Assembly: GCA_949289045.1 (NCBI GenBank) | Contig: CASEMN010000003.1 | Span: 1 to 64,000 of the forward strand | Reading direction: 5' to 3' | Length of the DNA: 64,000 nt | Origin: an uncultured Oscillospiraceae bacterium | Lineage (GTDB): Bacteria; Bacillota; Clostridia; Oscillospirales; Acutalibacteraceae | Notes under the pieces: model-generated | Told to the model about the DNA's origin: nothing | Database searches by the model: none | Seen by the model: the letters and a program-made list of their open reading frames with translations, nothing else | Part shown: piece after piece, positions 15,433-24,091 of the stretch | Layout: each line of letters starts with the position of its first letter | Numbering within the stretch: the stretch's first letter is position 1 | Program-made: the position numbers and the translations under genes

Positions 15433-16470
15433 TTAATTGGCTATTTTGTGATGAACAGGTGAAACCTTTTCGGTCAAAACACCAAAGGAGTAACCCTTTG
15501 ACTTAAAATATTCTATAATCTGGGGAAGCGCCTGCGGCGTTGTAGATTTGTTACCAGCATCATGCATGAGAACTACTACCCTGTTTGTACCGGGATTATT
15601 CATCTTTATGTTCTCTACAAGCCTTGAAGCAGGAACATTGTTGCCCGCTGCATCTCCGCTGTCGCAGTTCCAGTCAAAATACTCATATCCCATATTATGC
15701 ACTTTTTTAGCGGCTGTACTTATTATTCCTCTGCAATATTTTCTGCTTACAGTATTACTGCTGCCTCCGGGGAAACGGATTATTTTACTGTCAACACCTG
15801 TTTCATCCTTGACTATTTTTGATATTCTCGCAAGGTCATTTAAATATGCACGTTCAGATGAATAAATCTTTTTATAATCATGGGTTTCGGAGTGAAGACC
15901 TATTGCATGACCTTCATTTACAATATCTTTCATATATTTATTGTAGCCTTTTCCGTCAATTACAAAAAACGTTGCCTTTACCCCATATTCTCTGAGAACT
16001 TCCAAAACTTTCGGAGTGTTTTTTGACGGGCCGTCATCAAAGGTAAGATATACGGTTTTGCCTGAAGAATCATCACTTCTCGGCGTATTGGGTTGAGGAT
16101 TAACAGTCGGTCCTTTTACATCGGTTTCTGAATCTTTTTTGGAAGATTCACTTTCCGATTTTTCTTTTTTCATTTCTTTAAGCTTATCATTTTCACTTTC
16201 AAGCTCTTTTATTTTCTGCTTATCTTCATCATTTTCGCTTTCAAGCTCAGAAAGTCTGCTTTCAAGCTCTTCTATTTTATTCTTCGACTTTGCTTTGCCT
16301 CCGCTTGCCTTTTCTGCTAATTCGGACACAGATTTATTTATTTCCGCCAATTCCTCAGACAGCTTTGACTTATCTATGTAAAACTTTATTCCAACTGCTG
16401 AAAGAATAAATATTATAACAAGACCCACAGCCGTTATTCTGCGTAATTTTTTTGCGTAAATGGATTTCAT
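15433..16470 (-). CDS. Membrane-anchored polysaccharide deacetylase
   Basis: Carbohydrate esterase 4 (NodB) enzyme of 345 aa, likely deacetylating peptidoglycan GlcNAc or another wall glycan. An N-terminal signal anchor covers about residues 10-31. A Glu/Lys/Ser-rich coiled coil follows at about 35-110, then a Pro/Ser linker and the NodB domain from about 138. The catalytic motifs are all present: TFDDGPS, the metal pair in HSETHDY, RFPGGSS, DWNCDSGDA and VLMHDA. The enzyme should be held on the outer face of the membrane on a stalk. It stands alone between ptsH and mazF. Confidence 0.92.
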   Translation of the reverse strand: MKSIYAKKLRRITAVGLVIIFILSAVGIKFYIDKSKLSEELAEINKSVSELAEKASGGKAKSKNKIEELESRLSELESENDEDKQKIKELESENDKLKEMKKEKSESESSKKDSETDVKGPTVNPQPNTPRSDDSSGKTVYLTFDDGPSKNTPKVLEVLREYGVKATFFVIDGKGYNKYMKDIVNEGHAIGLHSETHDYKKIYSSERAYLNDLARISKIVKDETGVDSKIIRFPGGSSNTVSRKYCRGIISTAAKKVHNMGYEYFDWNCDSGDAAGNNVPASRLVENIKMNNPGTNRVVVLMHDAGNKSTTPQALPQIIEYFKSKGYSFGVLTEKVSPVHHKIAN

Positions 16471-16590
16471 ATTGCTTCCCTCCTAAAGGTTTTTTCTTGC
16501 AATATTCTACCATTTTCGACAGTTAAATCCAATTACAATATTTATACAATTAGACTACAATTGGTTACAATATGTTACAAAAACAAAATA

Positions 16591-16632
16591 AAAAAATCAC
16601 CTGCGAACAGACTGAAATCCAAACGCAGGTGA
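16591..16632 (-). terminator. Terminator of mazF
   Basis: Stem TCACCTGCG / CGCAGGTGA with an 18-nt loop, followed on the minus strand by T residues (A run 16591-16596). Confidence 0.82.
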
Positions 16633-16704
16633 AAGATTTTATTATTGTACAAAACAGATTGTACGAAATAAAAGCAAAAGTATTTGCTTTAGGAATACAT
16701 AGAT

Positions 16705-17061
16705 TTATGTATTCCCTGTACCAAGCCCAAAACTTACAGACAAAGCTTTATTTACACGAAGCATGTCTTCACTGTCAAGATTACCCATTTTTTCCTTAAG
16801 TCTTCTTTTATCGAGAGTTCTAACCTGCTCAAGAAGCACTATGGAATCACGGGCAAGTCCACATTCATCAGCGTGTACCTGAATATGGGTAGGAAGATTG
16901 GTTTTATATTTCTGGCTTGTTATAGCCGCAGCTATAACTGTCGGACTGAACTTATTCCCAACGTCGTTCTGAACAATAAGCACCGGACGCAAACCTCCCT
17001 GTTCAGAACCCACAACGGGACTTAAATCAGCATAGTATATATCTCCCCTTTTGACTGTCAT
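16705..17061 (-). CDS. mazF: MazF/NdoA-family endoribonuclease toxin, no antitoxin next to it
   Basis: PemK/MazF-type mRNA interferase, 118 aa, close in length to Bacillus NdoA. Family motifs are RGDIYYADLSPVVGSEQGG at the N-terminus, RPVLIVQND, and the TxIQV/SIVLLEQVRT region near 70-82. GGAGAG lies before the ATG. In Bacillus the toxin follows alr and the antitoxin ndoAI. Here the 155 bp upstream hold no frame long enough for an antitoxin, and a lipoprotein gene and nnrED take the place of alr. It is the last gene of the acpS-nnrED-lipoprotein-mazF run. Either the antitoxin is encoded elsewhere or the protein is controlled otherwise. Confidence 0.92.
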   Translation of the reverse strand: MTVKRGDIYYADLSPVVGSEQGGLRPVLIVQNDVGNKFSPTVIAAAITSQKYKTNLPTHIQVHADECGLARDSIVLLEQVRTLDKRRLKEKMGNLDSEDMLRVNKALSVSFGLGTGNT

Positions 17062-17216
17062 TCAAAATCACTCTCCGAAGTTATAAGTTTCAGCACTTTT
17101 ATTTTGTGCAGCTATGGCTCCGGTTAATCAAAAAATTTTAATTTTCGGGGAGAAAACCTAAATAAAAAACAGAGCCTGTTTCATTATATGTTTTTACTCG
17201 AAGAGTGATAAAAGAG

Positions 17217-17765
17217 TTAGCCTTCTTTTACCTCTTTAAAATTTTCAAATTTCAGCGTTATTTTCATTTCCGGTATTTCGAGAGTTTCAAAAGCGCCGGT
17301 CTGGGAATTTTGAACAAGACGGAATGAACCGGAATTTATTTCTCCTTTGTAAACCCATTTATCCCCATCTTTAACTACCGTAAAGGATTCCACATCAACA
17401 AGCTTATCAAAAACAGCCAGAGCCGCTTTACCGAAAAAGCCTTCGGACAGCTTATCGAGCTGTACTGTGTAAGAAAGATTATTATAAGTAAGAATACATT
17501 TATCTCCCTGCCACACAGCAGAAAGTCCCTTTAAATTTTCAGGGGCCGTAAAGTTTAAAGCACAGTTGCCGAGTCCGTGATAACTGAGATGGGCCGTAAT
17601 TTCTTCCTCGCCGGCAGTAAGCAAAACGTCCGTTTCAAACTGTTCCGGCGGTTTCTGGGGATAGTCTTTTCCGGCTGCATTTTTTTGACAGCCTGAAAAG
17701 AAAATTACTCCGGTAAGTACGAAAAAAACAGTTAAAATCAAAATTACCTTTTTTATATCTTTCAC
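17217..17765 (-). CDS. Predicted lipoprotein of unknown function
   Basis: Protein of 182 aa. A hydrophobic signal sequence ends in the lipobox FFSGC (Cys at about residue 26), so it is anchored outside on a lipid. The rest is a beta-rich domain with no recognised motif. It starts with GTG at 17763-17765 without a good Shine-Dalgarno. The start codon sits in the edge of a hairpin (17764-17785), suggesting controlled or coupled translation from nnrED. Position resembles Bacillus ydcC (acpS-ydcC-alr-ndoAI-ndoA), but it is much shorter and homology is not established. Confidence 0.75.
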   Translation of the reverse strand: MKDIKKVILILTVFFVLTGVIFFSGCQKNAAGKDYPQKPPEQFETDVLLTAGEEEITAHLSYHGLGNCALNFTAPENLKGLSAVWQGDKCILTYNNLSYTVQLDKLSEGFFGKAALAVFDKLVDVESFTVVKDGDKWVYKGEINSGSFRLVQNSQTGAFETLEIPEMKITLKFENFKEVKEG

Positions 17766-17794
17766 CTGCCGCTATGACGGCAGGTAACGCCGTC
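17764..17794 (-). promoter_or_regulatory. Two mutually exclusive hairpins at the nnrED-lipoprotein junction
   Basis: Hairpin A pairs 17764-17771 with 17778-17785 (ACCTGCCG / CGGCAGGT) and captures two bases of the GTG start. Hairpin B pairs 17776-17781 with 17789-17794 (GACGGC / GCCGTC) and reaches into the nnrED stop codon. They share bases, so only one can form at a time. Confidence 0.5.
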
Positions 17795-19340
17795 ATTCAA
17801 ATTGCGAAAGCAGCAGCGCCAGTTCCTTTGCCATATCGCTGGGTGTCATACCATGCTTTGAATACCTTTTTGCAGCGGCATCTCCCGCAGCGGAATGGAC
17901 ATAAACACCAGTTACGGCAGCATCAAGAGGGCTCATACCCTGAGCGACGTTGGAGGCGGTTATTCCAGCAAGCAGATCTCCGCTTCCACCCTTAGCCATA
18001 CCGTCGTTGCCGGTGCGATTTATGTATATTTTCCCTTTTCCGTCAGTGACAATGGTGTTTGCGCTTTTAAGAACCACAATTGCGGAATATTCTTTCGCAA
18101 ATCTTTCGGCATATTCATATCTATTCGCCGAAACATCCTTTGTGGTGGTTTTAAGAAGCCTTGCCATCTCACCGGGATGAGGCGTTAAAATCACAGGCGC
18201 TGATGCCTCTTTCAGTATATTTATATTATCTGAGACGGCATTTATTCCATCAGCGTCTATTATTACAGGACAGGATGCATTTTTTATTACTTCATACACA
18301 AGAGCATCGGACTCTTCGCTTCTGCCAAGTCCGCAGCCGATAAGTATGGCTGTAGCCTTTTTCATAGCTTCCCTGATAACCTCAAAATCATCTATGCTTA
18401 CACGCTCTCTTTTTTCATCACCCAAGGGCAGGAGAAGCGGCTCCGTAAGGTGAGGAGCTATGGCATTATATGCTCCGCCGGGAAAAGCTGCGGTTACGAG
18501 TCCCGCTCCGGCTCTCACCGCTCCCGTAACCGAAAGCACAGCGGCTCCAGGCATATTTCTGCTTCCGCAGATGCAAAGCACATGGCCAAAATCATTTTTA
18601 TGGGAAAGAGTATTTCTCTTTATAAATCTCGCAGAAATCTCATCTATTCCAGCACACTGCAGTTTCGGCTCAACGCAGTTCATGCTTTCGTCGGATATAC
18701 CGATTCGAACTGTTGTAACTCTGCCGCAGTATTCAGCTGCCGGTTTCAATACATGAGCCGGTTTTAAGCAGGTTATAGCTATTGTTTCATCTGCCTTTAC
18801 GCAGGCTCCCGCCACATCACCAGTATCGGTTTCCGCTCCGCTTGGGATATCCACTGAAACTTTATATCCACTGCTTTTCGAAATAGATTCAAAAACCTCT
18901 GCCAATACAGAATTTGCCTCTCCGTAAAATCCGATTCCGAAAACGCAATCTACTACAGCATCAGCACCGGCAATCGCACTTGAAGCTTCAGTTTTATCAA
19001 ATCCGTATTTCAAAAACCTAATATCAAAAGTTTCCAGACGTTTAAACATTGTAACGGCATCTCCCGCAACAGGCATACCTGCCGCTAAAACAACCGTTAC
19101 TCTCGCTCCGCTCTGATAAAGTTTTCGTGCAATTACAAATCCGTCGCCTCCGTTTTTGCCCTTACCGCAGACAACACATACTTTTTTGCCTTCAAGATCT
19201 CCGAATTTTTCCGCAATTCTGTCACCAATAACCTTTGCACAAGCAGAACCTGCATTCTCCATAAGGCGAAGAAAATCTATTCCGTTTTCCGCCTCGTATT
19301 CTTCTACTTTTCTTATTTCATCAGCTGTAAGTATTATCAT
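17793..19340 (-). CDS. nnrE-nnrD: Bifunctional NAD(P)H-hydrate epimerase / ADP-dependent NAD(P)H-hydrate dehydratase
   Basis: Metabolite-repair enzyme of 515 aa that epimerises and then dehydrates damaged NADHX/NADPHX. The N-terminal YjeF_N epimerase domain (about 1-215) has VVCGKGKNGGDGFVIARKL and FGIGFYGE. The C-terminal ribokinase-like dehydratase domain (about 225-510) has NDFGHVLCICGSR, ILTPHPGEMARLL and the phosphate-binding NDGMAKGGSGDLLAG near 455. The start overlaps the acpS stop by 4 nt (ATGA), the common acpS-nnr pairing. Confidence 0.95.
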   Translation of the reverse strand: MIILTADEIRKVEEYEAENGIDFLRLMENAGSACAKVIGDRIAEKFGDLEGKKVCVVCGKGKNGGDGFVIARKLYQSGARVTVVLAAGMPVAGDAVTMFKRLETFDIRFLKYGFDKTEASSAIAGADAVVDCVFGIGFYGEANSVLAEVFESISKSSGYKVSVDIPSGAETDTGDVAGACVKADETIAITCLKPAHVLKPAAEYCGRVTTVRIGISDESMNCVEPKLQCAGIDEISARFIKRNTLSHKNDFGHVLCICGSRNMPGAAVLSVTGAVRAGAGLVTAAFPGGAYNAIAPHLTEPLLLPLGDEKRERVSIDDFEVIREAMKKATAILIGCGLGRSEESDALVYEVIKNASCPVIIDADGINAVSDNINILKEASAPVILTPHPGEMARLLKTTTKDVSANRYEYAERFAKEYSAIVVLKSANTIVTDGKGKIYINRTGNDGMAKGGSGDLLAGITASNVAQGMSPLDAAVTGVYVHSAAGDAAAKRYSKHGMTPSDMAKELALLLSQFE

Positions 19341-19720
19341 ATCCGTTCTCCTTCCGTGCTTTCTTTAAAAGCTATAACTACTGCTGCGGCAGTGGTATCA
19401 GTATGTGTGAGACTTACATCAAAACTCAAATTGCTTTCCTTTATCTTTTCAGCCGCCTTTCCGGAAAATCTTAAAAGCGGCTTTCCGTTTTCGTCGTGTA
19501 TAATATAAATCTCCTTAGGTGAAAATCCCCTGAATCCGCTGCCCATAGCTTTTACAAAAGCTTCCTTTGCGGCAAAAAATGCGGCTAAACTCTCAGCAGA
19601 ATTTTTCTTTTTGAAAGCATAATCAAGCTCCTCCTGAGCGAAAATCTTACCCAGAAATTTTTCGTTTTTGGCAGATTCCTTTATCCTTTCTATTTCCGCC
19701 ATATCTATTCCAACTTTCAC
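19337..19720 (-). CDS. acpS: Holo-[acyl-carrier-protein] synthase
   Basis: Transfers 4'-phosphopantetheine from CoA to apo-ACP, activating fatty-acid synthesis. The protein is 127 aa from the GTG at 19720, which has GGAAG 7 nt upstream; a GTG at 19738 would add six residues. The metal-binding signature VGIDMAEIERI is at the N-terminus and FFAAKEAFVKAMG is near residue 52, with the conserved Glu/Lys; VSLTHTDTTAAA lies near the end. It is first in the minus-strand run acpS-nnrED-lipoprotein-mazF, divergent from pheST. Confidence 0.96.
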   Translation of the reverse strand: MKVGIDMAEIERIKESAKNEKFLGKIFAQEELDYAFKKKNSAESLAAFFAAKEAFVKAMGSGFRGFSPKEIYIIHDENGKPLLRFSGKAAEKIKESNLSFDVSLTHTDTTAAAVVIAFKESTEGERI

Positions 19721-19864
19721 CTTTTCACTTCCTTTCACAGGAAAAAAGTATTATATATAATAGTATTATAATCATAATGGTTAAATTTTTATCTCAGTTT
19801 TTTAAACTTTGGGATTCTGCTTTCCGTGATAATTATATCATAAGGAAAATCCCCTGAAAAGGTA

Positions 19865-19893
19865 TTGCAAAAAAAGGGGCTTCGTGTTATATT
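19865..19893 (+). promoter_or_regulatory. Promoter of the pheST T-box transcript
   Basis: TTGCAA (19865-19870), a 17-nt spacer and TATATT (19888-19893), placing the transcription start near 19900, just before the T-box. Confidence 0.75.
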
Positions 19894-19897
19894 TATG

Positions 19898-20151
19898 AAA
19901 GATAACGCTGTGACGAAGAAAAGTAGTTTCTTTATGCGCCGCCAGAGAGAGGTTCCCATGGCTGAAAGGAATCTCAGGACTGCAGAAGATATGAAGTTCC
20001 CTTCCGAGCGGTGCCGCTCAAGCTTTGGTTGTAGGCGGCAACGGGTTTGTCTCCGTTAAAGGACGCAGAGTGTTTGCTCTTACAAAGCAAAAATCAGGGT
20101 GGTACCACGGAGGATATTCCTTCGTCCCTTTTTCGGGACGAAGGTTTTTTT
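19898..20151 (+). promoter_or_regulatory. T-box riboswitch of pheST (tRNA-Phe sensing)
   Basis: Leader of about 250 nt. The conserved T-box sequence AGGGTGGTACCACGG is at 20096-20110, and the terminator (CCTTCGTCCC / GGGACGAAGG then a T run) is at 20119-20151. The early AAGTAG (about 19919-19926) fits the S-turn side of the Stem I specifier loop, and a UUC at 19997-19999 is the best candidate Phe specifier codon. Uncharged tRNA-Phe should stabilise the antiterminator and switch on pheST. Confidence 0.93.
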
Positions 20152-20202
20152 ATTTTCCGTCCCTAACGAAATATTTTATTTATGAGGAAAGGATGTTTTA
20201 AG

Positions 20203-21222
20203 ATGAAATCACAGCTTGAGGCAATTCGTGCCGCAGCTACCGAAGAAATCGCAAAGGTTTCTTCCAAAACCGACCTTGACGCCCTTAAAGTAAGATTCCT
20301 CGGAAAAAAGGGCGAGCTTACGGCAATTCTTAAACAGATGGGTAAGCTTTCACCGGAGGAGCGTCCCGTAATGGGACAGCTTGCCAATGAGGTAAGAAGC
20401 TTTATCGAAGAAAAAATAGAGGAGCGTTCCGCAGAAATAAAAGTTCTCGAAACTGCTCAGAAGCTTAAAGAAGAGACAATCGATGTCACAATGCCCGGAA
20501 AGGTAAAGCCTCTCGGACACAAGCATCCCCTTTCAATCGTCCTCGACGAAGTTAAGGAGATATTTATGGGCATGGGCTTCGATGTTGCAACAGGTCCCGA
20601 AGTAGAATGGGACTACTATAACTTTGAGGCTCTCAACATCCCCAAGGGACATCCCGCAAGAGATACACAGGATACTTTCTATATCACAGAGAATATGCTT
20701 CTGCGTACACAGACATCACCTGTTCAGATAAGAGTCATGGAGAATAACCAGCCTCCTATCCGTATTATCGCACCGGGCAGAGTTTACCGTTCAGATGCTG
20801 TTGACGCTACACACTCTCCTCTCTTCCATCAGATTGAAGGTCTTGTAGTTGACAAGGGCATCACCATGGGCGACCTTAAAGGAAACCTTGAAGCTTTCGC
20901 AAAGAGACTTTACGGCAACGATACAAAAATCCGTCTTCGTCCCCATCACTTCCCCTTCACCGAGCCTTCATGTGAAATCGACGTAAGCTGTTTCCGCTGC
21001 GGCGGCAAGGGCTGCCCCATGTGCAAGGGCGAAGGCTGGATTGAAATTCTCGGCGGCGGAATGGTACATCCGAAGGTACTTAAAAACGGCGGAATTGATC
21101 CTGAAGTTTACAGCGGATTTGCTTTCGGCGTAGGTCTTGAAAGACTTGTAATGTTCCGCTTCAACATTGACGATATGCGTCTGCTTTACGAGAACGATAT
21201 GAGATTTCTCGGTCAGTTTTAA
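20203..21222 (+). CDS. pheS: Phenylalanine--tRNA ligase alpha subunit
   Basis: Catalytic subunit of the (alpha-beta)2 enzyme, 339 aa. An N-terminal coiled coil (about 1-85) precedes the class II catalytic core. Motifs: motif 2 around [23 protein letters not shown] (about residues 190-212), FRFGVGLER-type motif 3 as [14 protein letters not shown] near 305-318, and [10 protein letters not shown] near 240. The ATG at 20203 has AAAGGAT 8 nt upstream and gives the usual length; an ATG at 20182 is too near the terminator. Controlled by the T-box immediately upstream. Confidence 0.98.
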   Translation: MKSQLEAIRAAATEEIAKVSSKTDLDALKVRFLGKKGELTAILKQMGKLSPEERPVMGQLANEVRSFIEEKIEERSAEIKVLETAQKLKEETIDVTMPGKVKPLGHKHPLSIVLDEVKEIFMGMGFDVATGPEVEWDYYNFEALNIPKGHPARDTQDTFYITENMLLRTQTSPVQIRVMENNQPPIRIIAPGRVYRSDAVDATHSPLFHQIEGLVVDKGITMGDLKGNLEAFAKRLYGNDTKIRLRPHHFPFTEPSCEIDVSCFRCGGKGCPMCKGEGWIEILGGGMVHPKVLKNGGIDPEVYSGFAFGVGLERLVMFRFNIDDMRLLYENDMRFLGQF

Positions 21223-21234
21223 GGAGGTAGCAAA

Positions 21235-23616
21235 ATGAATTTATCCCAAAAATGGCTTCTCGATTACGTTGACCTCGATGTAAGCGATAAAGAATTCAGC
21301 GACGCTATGACCCTTTCCGGCTCCAAGGTAGAGGGATATGAGCATGAAGGCGCTGACCTTGACAATATAGTTGTGGGAAAAATTCTTTCCCTTACCCGTC
21401 ACCCCGACTCAGACCACCTGTGGATCTGCTCTGTAGATGTAGGAGCCGAAGCTCCCCTCCAGATTGTAACAGGTGCTCAGAACCTTAAAGAGGGAGACTA
21501 TGTTCCCGCCGCTCTCAACAATTCAACTGTTCACGGCGGAAAGAAGATTAAAAGCGGCAAGCTCAGAGGAGTTGAAAGCTGCGGAATGCTCTGCTCTCTC
21601 GGAGAGCTTGGTCTTACTCTTCACGATTTCCCCTATGCAATTGAGGACGGCATTTTCGTTTTAGGCGATGATTGCGACAGAACTCCCGGCGTTGACATTC
21701 ACAAGGCAATTGGCCTGGATGATACCGTCACAGAATTTGAAATCACATCAAACCGTGCAGACTGCCTCTCAGTTATCGGTCTTGCACGTGAGGCTGCCGC
21801 TACTTTCGGAACAGATATGCACGTTAAAACTCCCGAAGTAAAACCCGGCCACGGCGACGTAAAAGATATTCTTTCAGTTGAAATCAAAGACAGCGAAAAA
21901 TGCTACCGCTATGTCGGTGCAGTTGTTGAGAATGTTCGCATCAAGCCCTCTCCCCGCTGGATGAGAGAAAGACTCCGTGCAAGCGGCGTTCGTCCTATCA
22001 ACAACATCGTTGACATCACAAACTACGTTATGCTCGAATATGGTCAGCCCATGCACGCTTTTGACCTTCGTTACCTTAAAGGAAACAGCGTTATTGTACG
22101 CTGTGCTGAAGATGGCGAAAAGATCACAACCCTTGACGGTCAGGAACGTGAGCTTCAGAGCGATATGCTTGTAATTGCCGATAAAGAAGGCCCCGTTGCG
22201 GTTGCCGGCGTTATGGGAGGCGAATACAGCGGAATCATGGACGATACAACTACAATCGTTTTCGAGTCCGCAATGTTCAACGGTTTCAGTGTACGTTCAA
22301 CAGCAAAACGTCTCGGCATGAGAACAGAAGCTTCTTCTCGCTATGAGAAAGAGCTTAACCCCGAAAGCTGCCTTACCTGCCTTAATAGAGCATTGGAGCT
22401 TGTACAGCTTCTTGATGCAGGCGACGTTGTAAACGGCGTTGTTGACTGCTTCCCCAAGGCAAAAGAGCTTGTAACTCTTCCCTTTGACTGGCAGTGGGTA
22501 AACAATTTCATCGGCATCGACGTTTCAGCCGACGAGCAGAAGAAGATTCTCGAAAACATCGGCTTTACAGTCGAAAACGGCACAATCACAGCTCCCTGGT
22601 TCAGAAATGATATTGAGCATATGGCTGATATTTCCGAGGAAATCGCAAGATTCTACGGCTACGGCAATATCCCCAACAGAGCTCTCAGCGGCGAAGCTAA
22701 CGGAAAGCTCACTCCCGTTCAGCAGCTTCAGCGTCTTGTAAACGAGACAATGCTCGCTTTAGGTGTAACTGAAATTGCTACATTCTCATTTGTAAGCCCC
22801 AAGGTTTACGATAAAATCTGCCTTCCCGCAGACAGCGCTCTTCGCAAGTGCGTCGTAATCTCAAATCCCCTCGGTGAGGACACAAGCGTAATGCGTACAA
22901 CAGCTGTTCCCAGTGTTCTCGATGTTCTTGCAAGAAACTACAAGAACCGCAACCCCGAAGCATGGGTATTTGAGCCTGCTACAATTTACATCCCTCAGGG
23001 TGAGGATAAGCTCCCCATCGAGGCACAGAGAATAACAGTTGGTCTTTACGGTGCAGATGCTGATTTCTTCACACTCAAGGGAATTGTTGAAGAACTTCTT
23101 AAAAAGTGCGGCGTAAAGGGATACGACGTTGCAGCTGTCAAGGATGACCCCACATTCCATCCCGGACGTACAGCAGAGTTTACTGTTAACGGCGAGAGAA
23201 TTGCAATTTTAGGTGAGATTCATCCTCAGGTTGCCGAAAACTACGGAATCGGTGCAAAGGCATATGTTGCCGACATCAACTTCGATAAGATTTTTGAAAT
23301 CAGAGATACTGTAGTTCAGTACAAGCCCCTGCCAAAATTCCCTGCCACAACCCGTGACCTTTCATTTGTCTGCGATAAGGAAATCCCTGTGCTGACTCTT
23401 GAAAAGGCAATCGGTGAAGCTGTTGGCAAGAACCTTGAAAACATCGCTCTCTTCGATGTTTACGAAGGCGAGCAGATTGAAAAGGGCAAAAAGAGCGTTG
23501 CTTTCAGCGTTCGTATGCGTTCACCTGAAAAGACCCTCACTGATGAGGAAGCAGATGCAGCAATGAAGCGTGCAGTCAAGGCTCTTGGTAAACTTGGTAT
23601 ATCTCTTCGCTCATAA
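21235..23616 (+). CDS. pheT: Phenylalanine--tRNA ligase beta subunit
   Basis: Full-length beta subunit, 793 aa. The N-terminal EMAP/OB tRNA-binding domain covers about 40-150 (KILSLTRHPDSDHLWICSVD). The B3/B4 editing domain covers about 210-385 (RWMRERLRASGVRPINNIVDITNYVMLEYGQPMHAFD is diagnostic). The B5 domain is at about 405-480, the class II-like core at 490-690, and the FDX-anticodon-binding domain at the C-terminus (about 700-793, KFPATTRDLSFV). It starts 12 nt after pheS, preceded by AAGGAGG. Confidence 0.98.
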   Translation: MNLSQKWLLDYVDLDVSDKEFSDAMTLSGSKVEGYEHEGADLDNIVVGKILSLTRHPDSDHLWICSVDVGAEAPLQIVTGAQNLKEGDYVPAALNNSTVHGGKKIKSGKLRGVESCGMLCSLGELGLTLHDFPYAIEDGIFVLGDDCDRTPGVDIHKAIGLDDTVTEFEITSNRADCLSVIGLAREAAATFGTDMHVKTPEVKPGHGDVKDILSVEIKDSEKCYRYVGAVVENVRIKPSPRWMRERLRASGVRPINNIVDITNYVMLEYGQPMHAFDLRYLKGNSVIVRCAEDGEKITTLDGQERELQSDMLVIADKEGPVAVAGVMGGEYSGIMDDTTTIVFESAMFNGFSVRSTAKRLGMRTEASSRYEKELNPESCLTCLNRALELVQLLDAGDVVNGVVDCFPKAKELVTLPFDWQWVNNFIGIDVSADEQKKILENIGFTVENGTITAPWFRNDIEHMADISEEIARFYGYGNIPNRALSGEANGKLTPVQQLQRLVNETMLALGVTEIATFSFVSPKVYDKICLPADSALRKCVVISNPLGEDTSVMRTTAVPSVLDVLARNYKNRNPEAWVFEPATIYIPQGEDKLPIEAQRITVGLYGADADFFTLKGIVEELLKKCGVKGYDVAAVKDDPTFHPGRTAEFTVNGERIAILGEIHPQVAENYGIGAKAYVADINFDKIFEIRDTVVQYKPLPKFPATTRDLSFVCDKEIPVLTLEKAIGEAVGKNLENIALFDVYEGEQIEKGKKSVAFSVRMRSPEKTLTDEEADAAMKRAVKALGKLGISLRS

Positions 23617-23636
23617 TAAAAATTATTTATAATCTA

Positions 23637-23665
23637 TTGTTTTTATCATAGAATAGGTATATAAT
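23637..23665 (+). promoter_or_regulatory. Promoter of ireB
   Basis: TTGTTT (23637-23642), a 17-nt spacer and TATAAT (23660-23665), giving ireB its own start site after pheT. Confidence 0.65.
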
Positions 23666-23698
23666 GACATCGAGTTTTGAAATGGAGGTGGAGTCTTA

Positions 23699-23953
23699 AT
23701 GACAGATAAGACAATTCAGTTTTCAATTAAAGATGAACATGAAGAGGAAATGAAAAAAACTCTTCAGTGCGTATATGATGCTCTTAAAGAAAAGGGATAC
23801 AATCCCGTCAGCCAAATTGTAGGTTACATTTTGTCTGAGGACCCCACATATATTACCACCCATAACAATGCGAGAAATCTTGTAAGAAAGCTTGACAGAG
23901 ACGAGCTTCTCCAGGCTCTTCTTAAAAATTATCTCGGCATTACGAAACAGTGA
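23699..23953 (+). CDS. ireB: IreB-family regulatory phosphoprotein (UPF0297)
   Basis: Small cytosolic protein of 84 aa. The family was shown in Enterococcus to be a substrate of the Ser/Thr kinase IreK and a negative regulator of cephalosporin resistance. The family sequence is clear along the whole length ([44 protein letters not shown]). The usual neighbours, the RuvX-like nuclease and a DUF1292 gene, are absent; it stands alone between pheT and a terminator. Confidence 0.93.
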   Translation: MTDKTIQFSIKDEHEEEMKKTLQCVYDALKEKGYNPVSQIVGYILSEDPTYITTHNNARNLVRKLDRDELLQALLKNYLGITKQ

Positions 23954-23966
23954 TCTAAAACTATAT

Positions 23967-24000
23967 AAAAGCGAAGCTTAACGGCTTCGCTTTTATTTTT
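23967..24000 (+). terminator. Terminator of ireB
   Basis: Stem AAAAGCGAAGC / GCTTCGCTTTT with a 6-nt loop, then ATTTTT. Confidence 0.9.
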
Positions 24001-24002
24001 GT

Positions 24003-24031
24003 CTTATATGTGACAAATCGTCACATATAAG
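24003..24031. repeat. Perfect 12-bp inverted repeat after the ireB terminator
   Basis: Arms CTTATATGTGAC and GTCACATATAAG, 5-nt spacer, followed by TATTTTTTA. It begins two bases after the ireB terminator and ends 60 bp before the next gene. It may be a second terminator or an operator for the downstream gene. Confidence 0.65.
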
Positions 24032-24091
24032 TATTTTTTATCGTTTCCGTGTAAGAAGAGAGTTATTGATTTGAATGATGAGGGGATTATT

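Noticed and set aside
16572..16799. 75-codon plus-strand frame at the mazF terminator
   Set aside because: It runs through the terminator hairpin and the 3' end of mazF and has no ribosome-binding site.
17062..17216. Possible antitoxin gene before mazF
   Set aside because: The longest ATG frame on the mazF strand is about eight codons; nothing resembles MazE or a ribbon-helix-helix protein.
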